Part shown: positions 42,628-49,794 of the stretch, piece by piece
Layout of the letters: the number at the start of each line of letters is the position of its first letter
How positions within the stretch are numbered: the first letter of the stretch is position 1
The notes under the pieces: model-generated
Seen by the model: the letters and a program-made list of their open reading frames with translations, nothing else
What the model was told of the DNA's origin: nothing
The model's database searches: none
Position numbers and translations under genes: made by a program
Source: Maliibacterium massiliense
GTDB taxonomy: Bacteria > Bacillota > Clostridia > Christensenellales > Maliibacteriaceae
Length of the DNA: 64,000 nt
Direction: 5' to 3'
NCBI RefSeq assembly: GCF_900604345.1
Contig: NZ_LR026983.1
Span: 558,001 to 622,000 of the forward strand

Positions 42628-44532
42628 ATGGACATCCCGCTGTATCACCATTCGCATATGCCGCTGTTTCGCACCCCCTTTGGCGCGGTGCCGCAGCACA
42701 CCAGCATCACGCTGCGCCTGGGCGTGGACCCGCATCTTCCCTGCAAGGCGCCCCATCTGCACCTGTTTCGAGATGGCACTACCCACATGCTGCCCATGAC
42801 GCGCACCGCCCTTGCCTATAACGGGTACGACCTCTACGAGGTCACCATCAGGGGCCAGTACATCGGCGCGCTGTGGTACTGCTTCTGCGTGCCTTTGCGT
42901 GACGGGGGCGCCCTCTACTGGGGCGATAATCCCAAGCGCGTGGGCGGCGAGGGCTGGATGTATTACGAGGCGCCCCCCGCCTACCTCATTACCGTGTACG
43001 CGCAAGATTTTTCCGTGCCCGCGTGGTTCCGCGACAAGGTGATGTACCAGATCTTTCCCGATCGCTTCTTCCGCAGCGCGGCGCGCACGTACCCACAAAA
43101 GCCGCGCATGCACGCCGACTGGCAGGAGGAGGTGGCCTACAGCCCGCTGCCCGACCAGGATCACTACTGCGCGGACGACTTTTTCGGCGGCAACCTGGCG
43201 GGCATCGCGGAGAAGCTTCCCTACCTCAAGAGCCTGGGCGTGTCGGTACTCTACCTCAACCCTATCTTTCTGTCCATCTCCAACCACCGCTACAACACCG
43301 CCGATTACGAGACCATCGACCCGCTGCTGGGCACGGCGGACGACCTGCGCGACCTGTGCGAAAAGGCCCGCGCGCACGGCATCTCCATCCTGCTTGACGG
43401 CGTGTTCTCCCACACAGGGGCGATCAGTCGCTACTTCAACGCGGATGGGCGCTTTGACGAAGTGGGCGCGGCGCAGTCGCCCGATTCCCCCTACGCACAG
43501 TGGTACACCTTCATCGACTGGCCGGAGCGCTACGAATGCTGGTGGGGCGATACATCGCTGCCCAACACGCGGGAGGACAGCATGTCCTACATGGACTACA
43601 TGCTGGGGAAAAACGGCATCGTGCGCAAGTGGCTGCGCCTGGGCGCGCGGGGCTGGCGGCTGGACGTGGCCGACGAGCTGCCCGACGTGTTTTTAAACGA
43701 ACTGCACGCCGCCTGCAAGCGGGAGCGGGCCGACGCGGTGGTGCTGGGCGAGGTGTGGGAGGACGCGGCCACCAAAACGAGCTACGGGCACGTGCGCCAC
43801 TACGTGCTGGGCAACCAGCTGGAGAGCGTGATGAACTATCCCTTGCGCAATGTGCTGATCAACTACTTTACCTACAAGGCATCGCCCGAGGATGTGGCCC
43901 AGCAAGTGATGGTGCTCAAGGAGCACTACCCCCGCGACTTTTTCCACAGCCTGATGAACATGACGGGCTCACACGATGTGCCGCGGCTGCTCTCGCTGCT
44001 CTCGGACGTGCCGCAGCCGGGCTACGGCACGCCGCGGGAGCACATCCGGCTGATGGAGCCCACCGACCGCCAGAAGACACTGGGACGCGCGCGCGTGCGC
44101 CTGATGGCAAGCGTGCTTTTTACGCTGCCGGGCAACCCCTGCATCTACTACGGCGACGAGGCGGGCCTGACGGGCATGACTGACCCCTTCTGCCGGCGCA
44201 CCTTCCCCTGGGGACGGGAGGATGAAGACCTCCAGGCCCATTTTCGGCATCTGGGCCAGCTACATAACGCCCATGGCGCGCTGTGCGGCGGGGACGTCAC
44301 CTTTGCGCAGGCGGGCGAGGACATCCTATGCTACCTGCGAAGCGACGCCTCCTCCCACATCGTTGTGGCCGTCAACCGCAGCGAGGACGCGCGCGTCATG
44401 GACGCGTTTTTGCCCAATCTGCCCGCCGATTGCGTGTTGCATGACCTGTACGGCGGGCCCACGCAGGCGCTATCCGGGCAGCGCCTGCGCGCCACGCTTC
44501 CCCCCTTAACCGCACTGATACTCGCTTTGTAG
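42628..44532 (+). CDS. GH13 alpha-glucan hydrolase (neopullulanase/cyclomaltodextrinase-like)
   Basis: A 634-residue cytoplasmic enzyme without signal peptide. An N-terminal beta-sandwich domain (about 1-125) precedes the barrel, which starts near WFRDKVMYQIFPDRF. Conserved region II is GWRLDVADEL with nucleophile D346, region III VVLGEVWED with acid/base E375, region IV GSHDVPR with D450. The VMYQIFPDRF and ADDFFGGNLAGI signatures place it among neopullulanase, cyclomaltodextrinase or maltogenic amylase-like enzymes; it probably trims limit dextrins or debranches glycogen after GlgP. The ATG at 42628 has AAAGGAG ten bases upstream; an earlier in-frame start lies in the hairpin and is rejected. 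Confidence 0.9.
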   Translation: MDIPLYHHSHMPLFRTPFGAVPQHTSITLRLGVDPHLPCKAPHLHLFRDGTTHMLPMTRTALAYNGYDLYEVTIRGQYIGALWYCFCVPLRDGGALYWGDNPKRVGGEGWMYYEAPPAYLITVYAQDFSVPAWFRDKVMYQIFPDRFFRSAARTYPQKPRMHADWQEEVAYSPLPDQDHYCADDFFGGNLAGIAEKLPYLKSLGVSVLYLNPIFLSISNHRYNTADYETIDPLLGTADDLRDLCEKARAHGISILLDGVFSHTGAISRYFNADGRFDEVGAAQSPDSPYAQWYTFIDWPERYECWWGDTSLPNTREDSMSYMDYMLGKNGIVRKWLRLGARGWRLDVADELPDVFLNELHAACKRERADAVVLGEVWEDAATKTSYGHVRHYVLGNQLESVMNYPLRNVLINYFTYKASPEDVAQQVMVLKEHYPRDFFHSLMNMTGSHDVPRLLSLLSDVPQPGYGTPREHIRLMEPTDRQKTLGRARVRLMASVLFTLPGNPCIYYGDEAGLTGMTDPFCRRTFPWGREDEDLQAHFRHLGQLHNAHGALCGGDVTFAQAGEDILCYLRSDASSHIVVAVNRSEDARVMDAFLPNLPADCVLHDLYGGPTQALSGQRLRATLPPLTALILAL

Positions 44533-44576
44533 CTGAAAAGCAGCGCATGTAGCCGCACGCGCCAAGCGCATACACG

Positions 44577-44608
44577 GCCGCCCCAATGCAAGGGGGCGGC
44601 TGTTTTTT
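44577..44608 (+). terminator. Terminator of the GH13 gene
   Basis: GCCGCCCC pairs with GGGGCGGC around a short loop and is followed by TGTTTTTT. Confidence 0.85.
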
Positions 44609-44629
44609 CGTTATGTTTGATCGCATGGC

Positions 44630-44664
44630 TTGACAGTCCATCGCGCTGCGCATATACTTAGTAT
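44630..44664 (+). promoter_or_regulatory. Promoter of the padR operon with overlapping palindrome
   Basis: TTGACA (44630-44635), 17-base spacer, TATACT (44653-44658). The -10 overlaps the palindrome ATACTTAGTAT (44654-44664), and a related ATATATAGTAT follows downstream. PadR regulators usually bind such AT-rich dyads and repress their own operon, so autoregulation is likely. Confidence 0.8.
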
Positions 44665-44724
44665 AACAATATATAGTATTGCTTATGAACGGAGGGGATT
44701 CTCATTCATACACAGCTGGCACCC

Positions 44725-45072
44725 ATGCCGGGAAAATTGGCGCAGCAGTTCAAAAAGGGCGCGCTGGAAATGGTGCTGCTGGCGCGCATCGTGCAGGCGC
44801 CCGCGCACGGATACGCGCTGCTGCTGCAGCTGGAACAGCTGGGCAGCCCGCTTTTTGCAGGCATCCGCGAGGGCACGCTCTATCCCATCCTCTACCGTCT
44901 GGAGGATGGCGGGCTCATCACAAGCCAGCGGGACGCGCCCGCGGCCGGCGGCCGCATCAAAAAGGTCTACCGTGCCACCGAGGCGGGCCATGCCGCGCTG
45001 CGGCAGATGCGCGCCTTTTGGGCTGACTACAAAACCTGTATCGACCATCTGATGGAGGAAAACAATGGATAA
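44725..45072 (+). CDS. PadR-family transcriptional regulator
   Basis: A 115-residue winged-helix repressor. ALEMVLLARIVQAPAHGYALL is the first helices, EGTLYPILYRLEDGGLI the recognition helix and turn, and GRIKKVYRATEAG the wing. The start is not settled: the ATG at 44725 has no near ribosome binding site, while GGAGGGG at 44691-44697 is 27 bases away; an in-frame ATT at 44704 lies six bases after it and would add seven residues. The gene overlaps the next one by eight bases, the usual pairing of PadR with a membrane partner. Confidence 0.9.
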   Translation: MPGKLAQQFKKGALEMVLLARIVQAPAHGYALLLQLEQLGSPLFAGIREGTLYPILYRLEDGGLITSQRDAPAAGGRIKKVYRATEAGHAALRQMRAFWADYKTCIDHLMEENNG

Positions 45073-45571
45073 ACAGCAGTACATCCACAGGGTTGTCAAA
45101 CGCATCAAGGTCACCGAGCGCACGCGCGCGCGCATCGAGGCGGACTTGGAGACGGAAATCCACACCCGCCAGGAGCAGGGGCTGTCCCTTGCGGAGGCCA
45201 TCGCACAGTGTGGCGCGCCGCAGGCAGTGGCGGACGGGTTCAACGAGACGTACCGCGGCACGCCCCAGCACCGGCAATATTACGTGCAGCAGGCGTTGAA
45301 GATCGGGGCCATCGCGCTGCTCATCCTCGCCGTCCTGCTCGTATCCGCCCATATCCTGCTCAACCAGGCGCAGCAGTCCGCGCTGCGCACCATGGACGAC
45401 GCCTCCGGCGCCATCATCGGCGGCGCGGACGGTCCCACGCGCATCTATGTGACCAGCCGGGCCATCCCCCTGCTGTATATGAACAACGGGCTGATTCTGG
45501 CGGGCGGGGCCGCGCTTGTGCTTGGCACGGCGGCCTGCATTGCGCTGCTGATGCTGCGCAAGCACTATTAA
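45065..45571 (+). CDS. PadR-associated membrane protein with GGADGPT motif
   Basis: A 168-residue protein. The N-terminal half (1-75) is helical and charged (RIEADLETEIHTRQEQG, SLAEAIAQCGAPQAVADGF), like the DUF1700/DUF1048-type proteins often encoded after PadR regulators. Two hydrophobic helices follow at about 79-99 and 141-163. Between them, residues 115-133 read GAIIGGADGPTRIYVTSRA, closely resembling the conserved GGADGPT segment of beta subunits of sodium-pumping decarboxylases (OadB/MmdB), though the rest is unrelated. Function unknown; likely works with the PadR regulator at the membrane. Confidence 0.8.
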   Translation: MDKQQYIHRVVKRIKVTERTRARIEADLETEIHTRQEQGLSLAEAIAQCGAPQAVADGFNETYRGTPQHRQYYVQQALKIGAIALLILAVLLVSAHILLNQAQQSALRTMDDASGAIIGGADGPTRIYVTSRAIPLLYMNNGLILAGGAALVLGTAACIALLMLRKHY

Positions 45572-45659
45572 AAAAGCGGGGCGGGCCGCGCAAAATGCGC
45601 GTGAAATCCTGCCCGCGCTGTGCACGGCGACCTGCCCCGCGCTGCTGATGCTGCGCAGG
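45525..45659 (+). repeat. Imperfect 38-bp direct repeat, partial duplication of a gene 3' end
   Basis: The segment 45525-45562, coding the last helix of the membrane protein, recurs at 45622-45659 with 33 of 38 bases identical, 97 bases downstream and past the stop codon. The second copy still reads as a similar hydrophobic stretch (PALLMLR) but has no start codon or binding site, so it looks like a decayed tandem duplication. Confidence 0.7.
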
Positions 45660-45699
45660 CGGCACTGGAAAAAACAAGACGCAGGCTGCATAAGCACAA

Positions 45700-45731
45700 A
45701 AAAGCGCGCGGGATAGGCCCCACGCGCTTTT
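45700..45731. terminator. Bidirectional terminator between convergent operons
   Basis: AAAAGCGCG pairs with CGCGCTTTT around a GC-rich loop; T-runs follow on both strands. It ends the padR operon (plus) and the DUF134-Mrp operon (minus). Confidence 0.8.
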
Positions 45732-45771
45732 GTTCTATGCATTTTTGTCCTGCTGATATGTAAGCTTCCTC

Positions 45772-46149
45772 TCAGTAGCAGTGATTGGCGCAGTCACAGC
45801 TGTGCCCCTCCTCATGATGGTGGTCGCACTGCGCCGCTGGATCGCTCGCAAGATCCCCTGCGATGTAGCGCGCCACCGCCGCATCGATGTTGCCCTGCAC
45901 GCCGTAGACCAGCTGCATGCCCGCATCCGCAAGCATGTCGCGCGCGCCCTGGCCGATGCCCCCGCAGATCACCACATCCACGTCGTGCTGCTTGAGAAAG
46001 CCCGCAAGCGCGCTGTGGCCGCTGCCCTCGGCGTCGATCACGCGCTTGCCGCACACGCGCCCTTCCTCCACGGTAAACAGCGTAAACGTGGGGCATTTGC
46101 CAAAGTGCTGAAAAATCTCGTTATCTTGTGTTGTCACTGCAATAATCAT
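45772..46149 (-). CDS. NifX/NifB-like dinitrogenase iron-molybdenum cofactor family protein with His/Cys tail
   Basis: A 125-residue protein. MIIAVTTQDNEIFQHFGKCPTF is the start of the NifX/MTH1175-type RNase H-like fold, and VVICGGIGQGARDMLADAGM its conserved loop. Stand-alone members in anaerobes accompany Mrp-type ATPases and are assumed to handle Fe-S or other metal clusters, not nitrogenase. The last 18 residues (108-125) are a metal-binding tail with five His and four Cys (CDHHHEEGHSCDCANHCY). Its ATG overlaps the stop of the upstream gene by one base (TAATG), so it is translationally coupled. Confidence 0.88.
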   Translation of the reverse strand: MIIAVTTQDNEIFQHFGKCPTFTLFTVEEGRVCGKRVIDAEGSGHSALAGFLKQHDVDVVICGGIGQGARDMLADAGMQLVYGVQGNIDAAVARYIAGDLASDPAAQCDHHHEEGHSCDCANHCY

Positions 46150-46604
46150 TACTTTTCTTCTCCTTCCAAATAGCGCGCTGTCATTGCCGCCGCGCCGCGC
46201 ACGATGCGCGCGCAGGGACGCTGCTGATAATACGCCTCGGTCCGTTTGCTGGGCGTGGTGTCCGCCTCGGGGCCCTGCAGGTGCAGCAGCTCCCGGCACA
46301 GCAGGGAGCCGTGCATCTGGGCAAAGGCGCGGCCCGCCTGGTTGATGCGCGTGTAATGTGCGTTTTTTGCCGCAACGTCGTCGGGATCGCTGTAGCCCAG
46401 GCGCATACCCAGCACCATAAACATGGCGCTTGCCGCGCCGCACACCTCGCGCAGCTTACCCATGCCCCCGCCAAAGGAGGAGGCAAGGCGCATGGCGTCC
46501 TGCTGTCTCATGCCGATCTCCCCAGCAAACGCGCCCAGCACCGCCTGCGCGCAGTTGTACCCCTGCCGAAACAGCGCCTCGGCCCGCGCCGCTTTGTCCT
46601 CCAT
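46149..46604 (-). CDS. C_GCAxxG_C_C family redox protein
   Basis: A 151-residue protein of the family named after its cysteine pattern. GYNCAQAV (15-22), FGGGMGKLREVCGAASAM and the later LLCRELL and PCARIV give the C, GCAxxG (here CGAASA), C and C positions. These small proteins are found near Fe-S and metal-handling genes in anaerobes and are presumed redox or metal-binding; the reaction is not known. Lies 12 bases after mrp and one base overlapping the NifX-like gene. Confidence 0.88.
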   Translation of the reverse strand: MEDKAARAEALFRQGYNCAQAVLGAFAGEIGMRQQDAMRLASSFGGGMGKLREVCGAASAMFMVLGMRLGYSDPDDVAAKNAHYTRINQAGRAFAQMHGSLLCRELLHLQGPEADTTPSKRTEAYYQQRPCARIVRGAAAMTARYLEGEEK

Positions 46605-46616
46605 GGTCTTCCTCCC

Positions 46617-47447
46617 CTACAGCTGGCTGATGCGCTGCGCCGCCGCGTCCAGATCATCGCTGTGCACGTCCTCGATATTGCCCGCATCGCACGCCGCCGC
46701 GATCGCCGGATCCACGGGCAGCTCGCCCAGCAACGCCAGATGGTGCTGCTGCACGGTCTCTTGGATGTGGCTTTCACCAAACAAGCGGATCTTTTTGCCG
46801 CAGTCCGGGCAGGCGACGTAGGACATATTCTCTACCACGCCCAAAATGGGGATGTTCATCATCTCGGCCATGTTGACCGCCTTGGCCACGATCATGGAGA
46901 CCAGATCCTGCGGCGAGGCCACGATCACAATGCCATCCAGGGGCAACGACTGGAACACCGTCAGCGGCACGTCGCCCGTGCCCGGGGGCATATCCACAAA
47001 CATATAGTCCACGTCGTCCCAGATCACGTCCGTCCAGAACTGCTTGACCGTGCCCGCGATAATGGGCCCGCGCCACACCACTGGCTGGGTTTCGTCCTCC
47101 AGGAGCAGGTTGATGCTCATCAGCGCGATGCCCGTCCTGCTTTTGACGGGCAGGATGCCCGCCTCTGTGCCCAGTGCCTTTTCCTGTACACCGAACATTT
47201 TGGGGATCGATGGACCCGTTACGTCCGCGTCCAATATCGCGGTGTTAAACCCCCTGCGGCGCATCGCTACAGCCAACATGCCGCACACGAGCGATTTGCC
47301 CACGCCCCCCTTGCCGCTGACCACGCCGATCACCTTTTTGATGTGGCTCTGCGGATGGGGCTGCTCGCGGAAGTCCTGCGGGCTCTTTCGGGAAGGGCAG
47401 TCTTCGCCGCACGATGCACAGTTGTTGCTGCACGTTTCTTCAGACAT
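46617..47447 (-). CDS. Mrp/NBP35-type P-loop ATPase, Fe-S cluster carrier
   Basis: A 276-residue ATPase thought to assemble and deliver Fe-S clusters. The N-terminus has a Cys motif (C6, C10, C13, C17) as in eukaryotic Nbp35. The deviant Walker A SGKGGVGKS is at 44-52, DADVTGPSIPKM follows, VDMPPGTGD is Walker B, and ACPDCGKK near residue 220 is the CxxC cluster-bridging pair. The ATG at 47447 has GGAGACAAACC upstream; it overlaps the DUF134 gene by eight bases. An in-frame extension to 47936 is not used. Confidence 0.92.
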   Translation of the reverse strand: MSEETCSNNCASCGEDCPSRKSPQDFREQPHPQSHIKKVIGVVSGKGGVGKSLVCGMLAVAMRRRGFNTAILDADVTGPSIPKMFGVQEKALGTEAGILPVKSRTGIALMSINLLLEDETQPVVWRGPIIAGTVKQFWTDVIWDDVDYMFVDMPPGTGDVPLTVFQSLPLDGIVIVASPQDLVSMIVAKAVNMAEMMNIPILGVVENMSYVACPDCGKKIRLFGESHIQETVQQHHLALLGELPVDPAIAAACDAGNIEDVHSDDLDAAAQRISQL

Positions 47448-47802
47448 GGTTTGTCTCCTCCTTGTTGCTCTGTTGCGTGTAGGGACAGTGCCGGCAATCC
47501 TGCCCGCACGCGCAGGCCTCCTGCTTGACGCGGTAATTGCCGCCGGCAATGTGGATTGCTTTGCCGTAGACCAGCGCCTCGGCGACACTGCGGCGCGCCT
47601 CATAGAGGATGCGCTGAAACGTGCCGCGCGATACCTGCATGCGCGCGCTGGCGCTGTCCTGATCCAGCGCCTCCAGATCGCACAGGCGCAGCGCCTCCAG
47701 CGCCTCCACGCGTATGGTGACGCTGCCGTGCGCCTGCGCCGGCACAAACACGCTGCAGCGCGGCTCGGCGCACACCTGCCGGCATTTGCTGATGCGCGGC
47801 AT
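47440..47802 (-). CDS. DUF134 protein, putative DNA-binding regulator
   Basis: A 120-residue protein starting MPRISKCRQVCAEP. The centre (VTIRVEALEALRLCDLEALDQDSASARMQVSRGTFQRIL) is the DUF134 helix-turn-helix, related to sigma-70 region 4-like folds. The C-terminus has CACGQDCRHCPY, a possible metal or cluster site. As first gene of the Mrp operon and located directly behind two identical palindromes in the promoter, it is a good candidate autoregulator that senses metal or Fe-S status. Start at 47802 has GGGGGTGAGG upstream. Confidence 0.88.
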   Translation of the reverse strand: MPRISKCRQVCAEPRCSVFVPAQAHGSVTIRVEALEALRLCDLEALDQDSASARMQVSRGTFQRILYEARRSVAEALVYGKAIHIAGGNYRVKQEACACGQDCRHCPYTQQSNKEETNHV

Positions 47803-47827
47803 TCCCTCACCCCCTTGCATGCGATAA

Positions 47828-47875
47828 TGTGCATATGCACAAAATCATTATCGTGTGCATATGCACATTTGTCAA
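47828..47875 (-). promoter_or_regulatory. Promoter with two identical 14-bp palindromic operators
   Basis: Minus strand TTGACA (47875-47870), 17-base spacer, GATAAT (47852-47847). The perfect palindrome TGTGCATATGCACA occurs twice: at 47854-47867, filling the spacer between -35 and -10, and at 47828-47841, just after the expected start site. Centres are 26 bases apart. A protein bound here would block RNA polymerase, so the operon is very likely repressed. Confidence 0.9.
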
Positions 47876-47897
47876 GGCCCTTTTTTGTCATGGCCGC

Positions 47898-47929
47898 AAA
47901 AAAGCGCGCCCCGCCTGCGGGGGCGCGCC
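47898..47929 (-). terminator. Terminator of the tenA-MFS-isochorismatase operon
   Basis: Minus strand GGCGCGCCCC pairs with GGGGCGCGC and is followed by TTTTTT, 20 bases after the isochorismatase-family stop. Confidence 0.88.
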
Positions 47930-47948
47930 GTATCAAAGCGCCGTATGG

Positions 47949-48470
47949 CTACGCATTTTGGATGGTGACCTGGCAGGCGCGCATGGCCTCCAGCGCCCGC
48001 GCGTGGCTTTCAGGCGTCACGCCCGCGCAGCAGGCCGCGTCCACCACAATCTCCGTCTCGGGCAGATAGGCCTTAAGGATGATCGCGTTGGAGATCACGC
48101 AGATATCCGTGCACAGGCCCACCAGCGTGACGGTATCGATGTGTGCTTCCCGATCCTGCGCGCGCAGCAGCTGGCCCAGCGCCACGCTGCCAAAGGTGGG
48201 CTTATCGATGGGCGTCTCTTTGCGCACCGCCTCGATATCCGGGTGCAGCTGCCAGCCCACCGTGCCCCGGATGCAGTGGGCCACGGGCAGCTTTTTGCCC
48301 TCCTGCGTCTTGCCATAATCCGCCCCGTGGGTGTCCCGCGTAAAGAGCACCCGTCCGTCAAATCCCCTGATCTTTTCCACCACGCGCGGCAGGATCTGCT
48401 GCGCCTCCATGCTCCCCAGCGCGCCGTCGATAAAATCGCGCTGCATATCCACAACCACCAGTACGTTCAT
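47949..48470 (-). CDS. Isochorismatase-family cysteine hydrolase (nicotinamidase-like)
   Basis: A 173-residue hydrolase. The catalytic triad is visible: D8 in VVDMQRDF, K90 in IDKPTFGS, C124 in LCTDICV. DTHGADY at about 46-52 could hold metal ligands as in nicotinamidases. The ATG at 48470 has AAAGGAGG upstream. It follows the MFS gene by 16 bases. Nicotinamide is a plausible substrate (NAD salvage), but other amides cannot be excluded. Confidence 0.87.
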   Translation of the reverse strand: MNVLVVVDMQRDFIDGALGSMEAQQILPRVVEKIRGFDGRVLFTRDTHGADYGKTQEGKKLPVAHCIRGTVGWQLHPDIEAVRKETPIDKPTFGSVALGQLLRAQDREAHIDTVTLVGLCTDICVISNAIILKAYLPETEIVVDAACCAGVTPESHARALEAMRACQVTIQNA

Positions 48471-48486
48471 TTTGTCATGCCTCCTT

Positions 48487-49782
48487 TTAGGAATCCAGCG
48501 CGTCAAACGCCTCAAGCTTGCCCTTGGGCGGCACGGGCTTGGCGTCGCCGTGCTTGACAAAGAGCATCGTCACAAAGGACAGCGCCACGCACACGGCCGC
48601 GTACGGGAACAGCGTCCAGTAGCCCACATACTGCAGCAGCGCGCCCGATAGGATGGGCGTGATTACCTGCGCGCTCATGGAAAACGTGTAGTACAGGCCG
48701 GTGTACTTGCCCACGTCCGCGCCCCGGCTCAGCTCCACCACCATCGGGTAGGAATTGACGTTAATGGCAGCCCAGCCCACGCCCGCAATGGCGAAGAACA
48801 CGAAGATCCACAGCGTAAACGTCTTAAAAAAGAAGGCTGCGGCGAACGCAAGCGCAAGCAGCGCGCAGCCGATGAGGATGGTCTTACGCCGGCCCCACTT
48901 GCTTGCCAGCTGCCCCACCGGCAGAAAGAACACGATGGCGGCCACCTGCGCGATCATCAGCGTGTAGGCGAACGCGCCCCCCTCCAGCCCCCAGTAAAAG
49001 CGGGCGTAGCGGGAGAAGGCCGTTGTCACCGCATTGTAGCCGAAGAACCACAAAAACACCGAAAGCAGGATGAACGCAAGGCTGATGCGCTTGCCGCGCG
49101 AGAGCTTCTCGTCCTTGTCGCCCGCCTCGCGCGCCTCCTGCTCCTCTTCGATGCCCAGCGCACGGGATTCGGCCTGCATGGCGCGCACCTCGCGCGGCTC
49201 ACGGATTTTCCACACCAACAGTGCGAGGGAGGCGAGCATCACCACAAAGAGCGCCACATACACGGGCATGTAGGAGGGATGCGCCTGTTTGGGCACCAGC
49301 AGCGCGACTGCCGCCAGCGCGAACAGGCCGCCCAGCGCGCCCATCAGGTTGATCACCGCGTTGCCTTTGGAGCGCAGCGGCTTGGGTGTGACGTCCGGCA
49401 TCAGCGCCACGGCGGGCGAACGGTAGCTGCTCATGGCAAGCAGCACCACGCCCAGCGCGATGAAGAACAGTGGCAGGGACTTGATGCTGTTTGCAATGGG
49501 CAAAAGCAGCATCACGCACGCGGCAATGGTCGTGCCCGCGATGATGTAGGGCATGCGCCTACCGATGCGCGTGTGCGTCCTGTCCGAAAGCGCGCCGAAC
49601 ACCGGCAGCAGGATCAGCGCCAGCACATTGTCCAGCGCCATCACCGCGCCGGAGACCGCCTCGTTTAAGTGGAAGGTCTCCTTGAGGATCAGGGGCACGA
49701 TGTTGTCGTAAATGGACCAGAAAGCGCTGATTGCCATAAAGGCCAAACCCACGTAGAGGGTGCGCTTGTAATTGAGTTTCAC
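48487..49782 (-). CDS. MFS transporter, SLC45/GPH-like
   Basis: A 431-residue major facilitator with about 12 transmembrane helices and a charged central loop (about 195-235). Motif A-like GALSDRTHTRIGRRMPYI between helices 2 and 3 and QLASKWGRRKTIL in the second half are typical. Start is a GTG at 49782 with AGGAGG eight bases upstream. Relatives carry sugars or glycosides, but here it lies between tenA and an isochorismatase-family hydrolase, so a vitamin or vitamin-precursor substrate is conceivable. Confidence 0.87.
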   Translation of the reverse strand: MKLNYKRTLYVGLAFMAISAFWSIYDNIVPLILKETFHLNEAVSGAVMALDNVLALILLPVFGALSDRTHTRIGRRMPYIIAGTTIAACVMLLLPIANSIKSLPLFFIALGVVLLAMSSYRSPAVALMPDVTPKPLRSKGNAVINLMGALGGLFALAAVALLVPKQAHPSYMPVYVALFVVMLASLALLVWKIREPREVRAMQAESRALGIEEEQEAREAGDKDEKLSRGKRISLAFILLSVFLWFFGYNAVTTAFSRYARFYWGLEGGAFAYTLMIAQVAAIVFFLPVGQLASKWGRRKTILIGCALLALAFAAAFFFKTFTLWIFVFFAIAGVGWAAINVNSYPMVVELSRGADVGKYTGLYYTFSMSAQVITPILSGALLQYVGYWTLFPYAAVCVALSFVTMLFVKHGDAKPVPPKGKLEAFDALDS

Positions 49783-49794
49783 GTGCGTTTCCTC

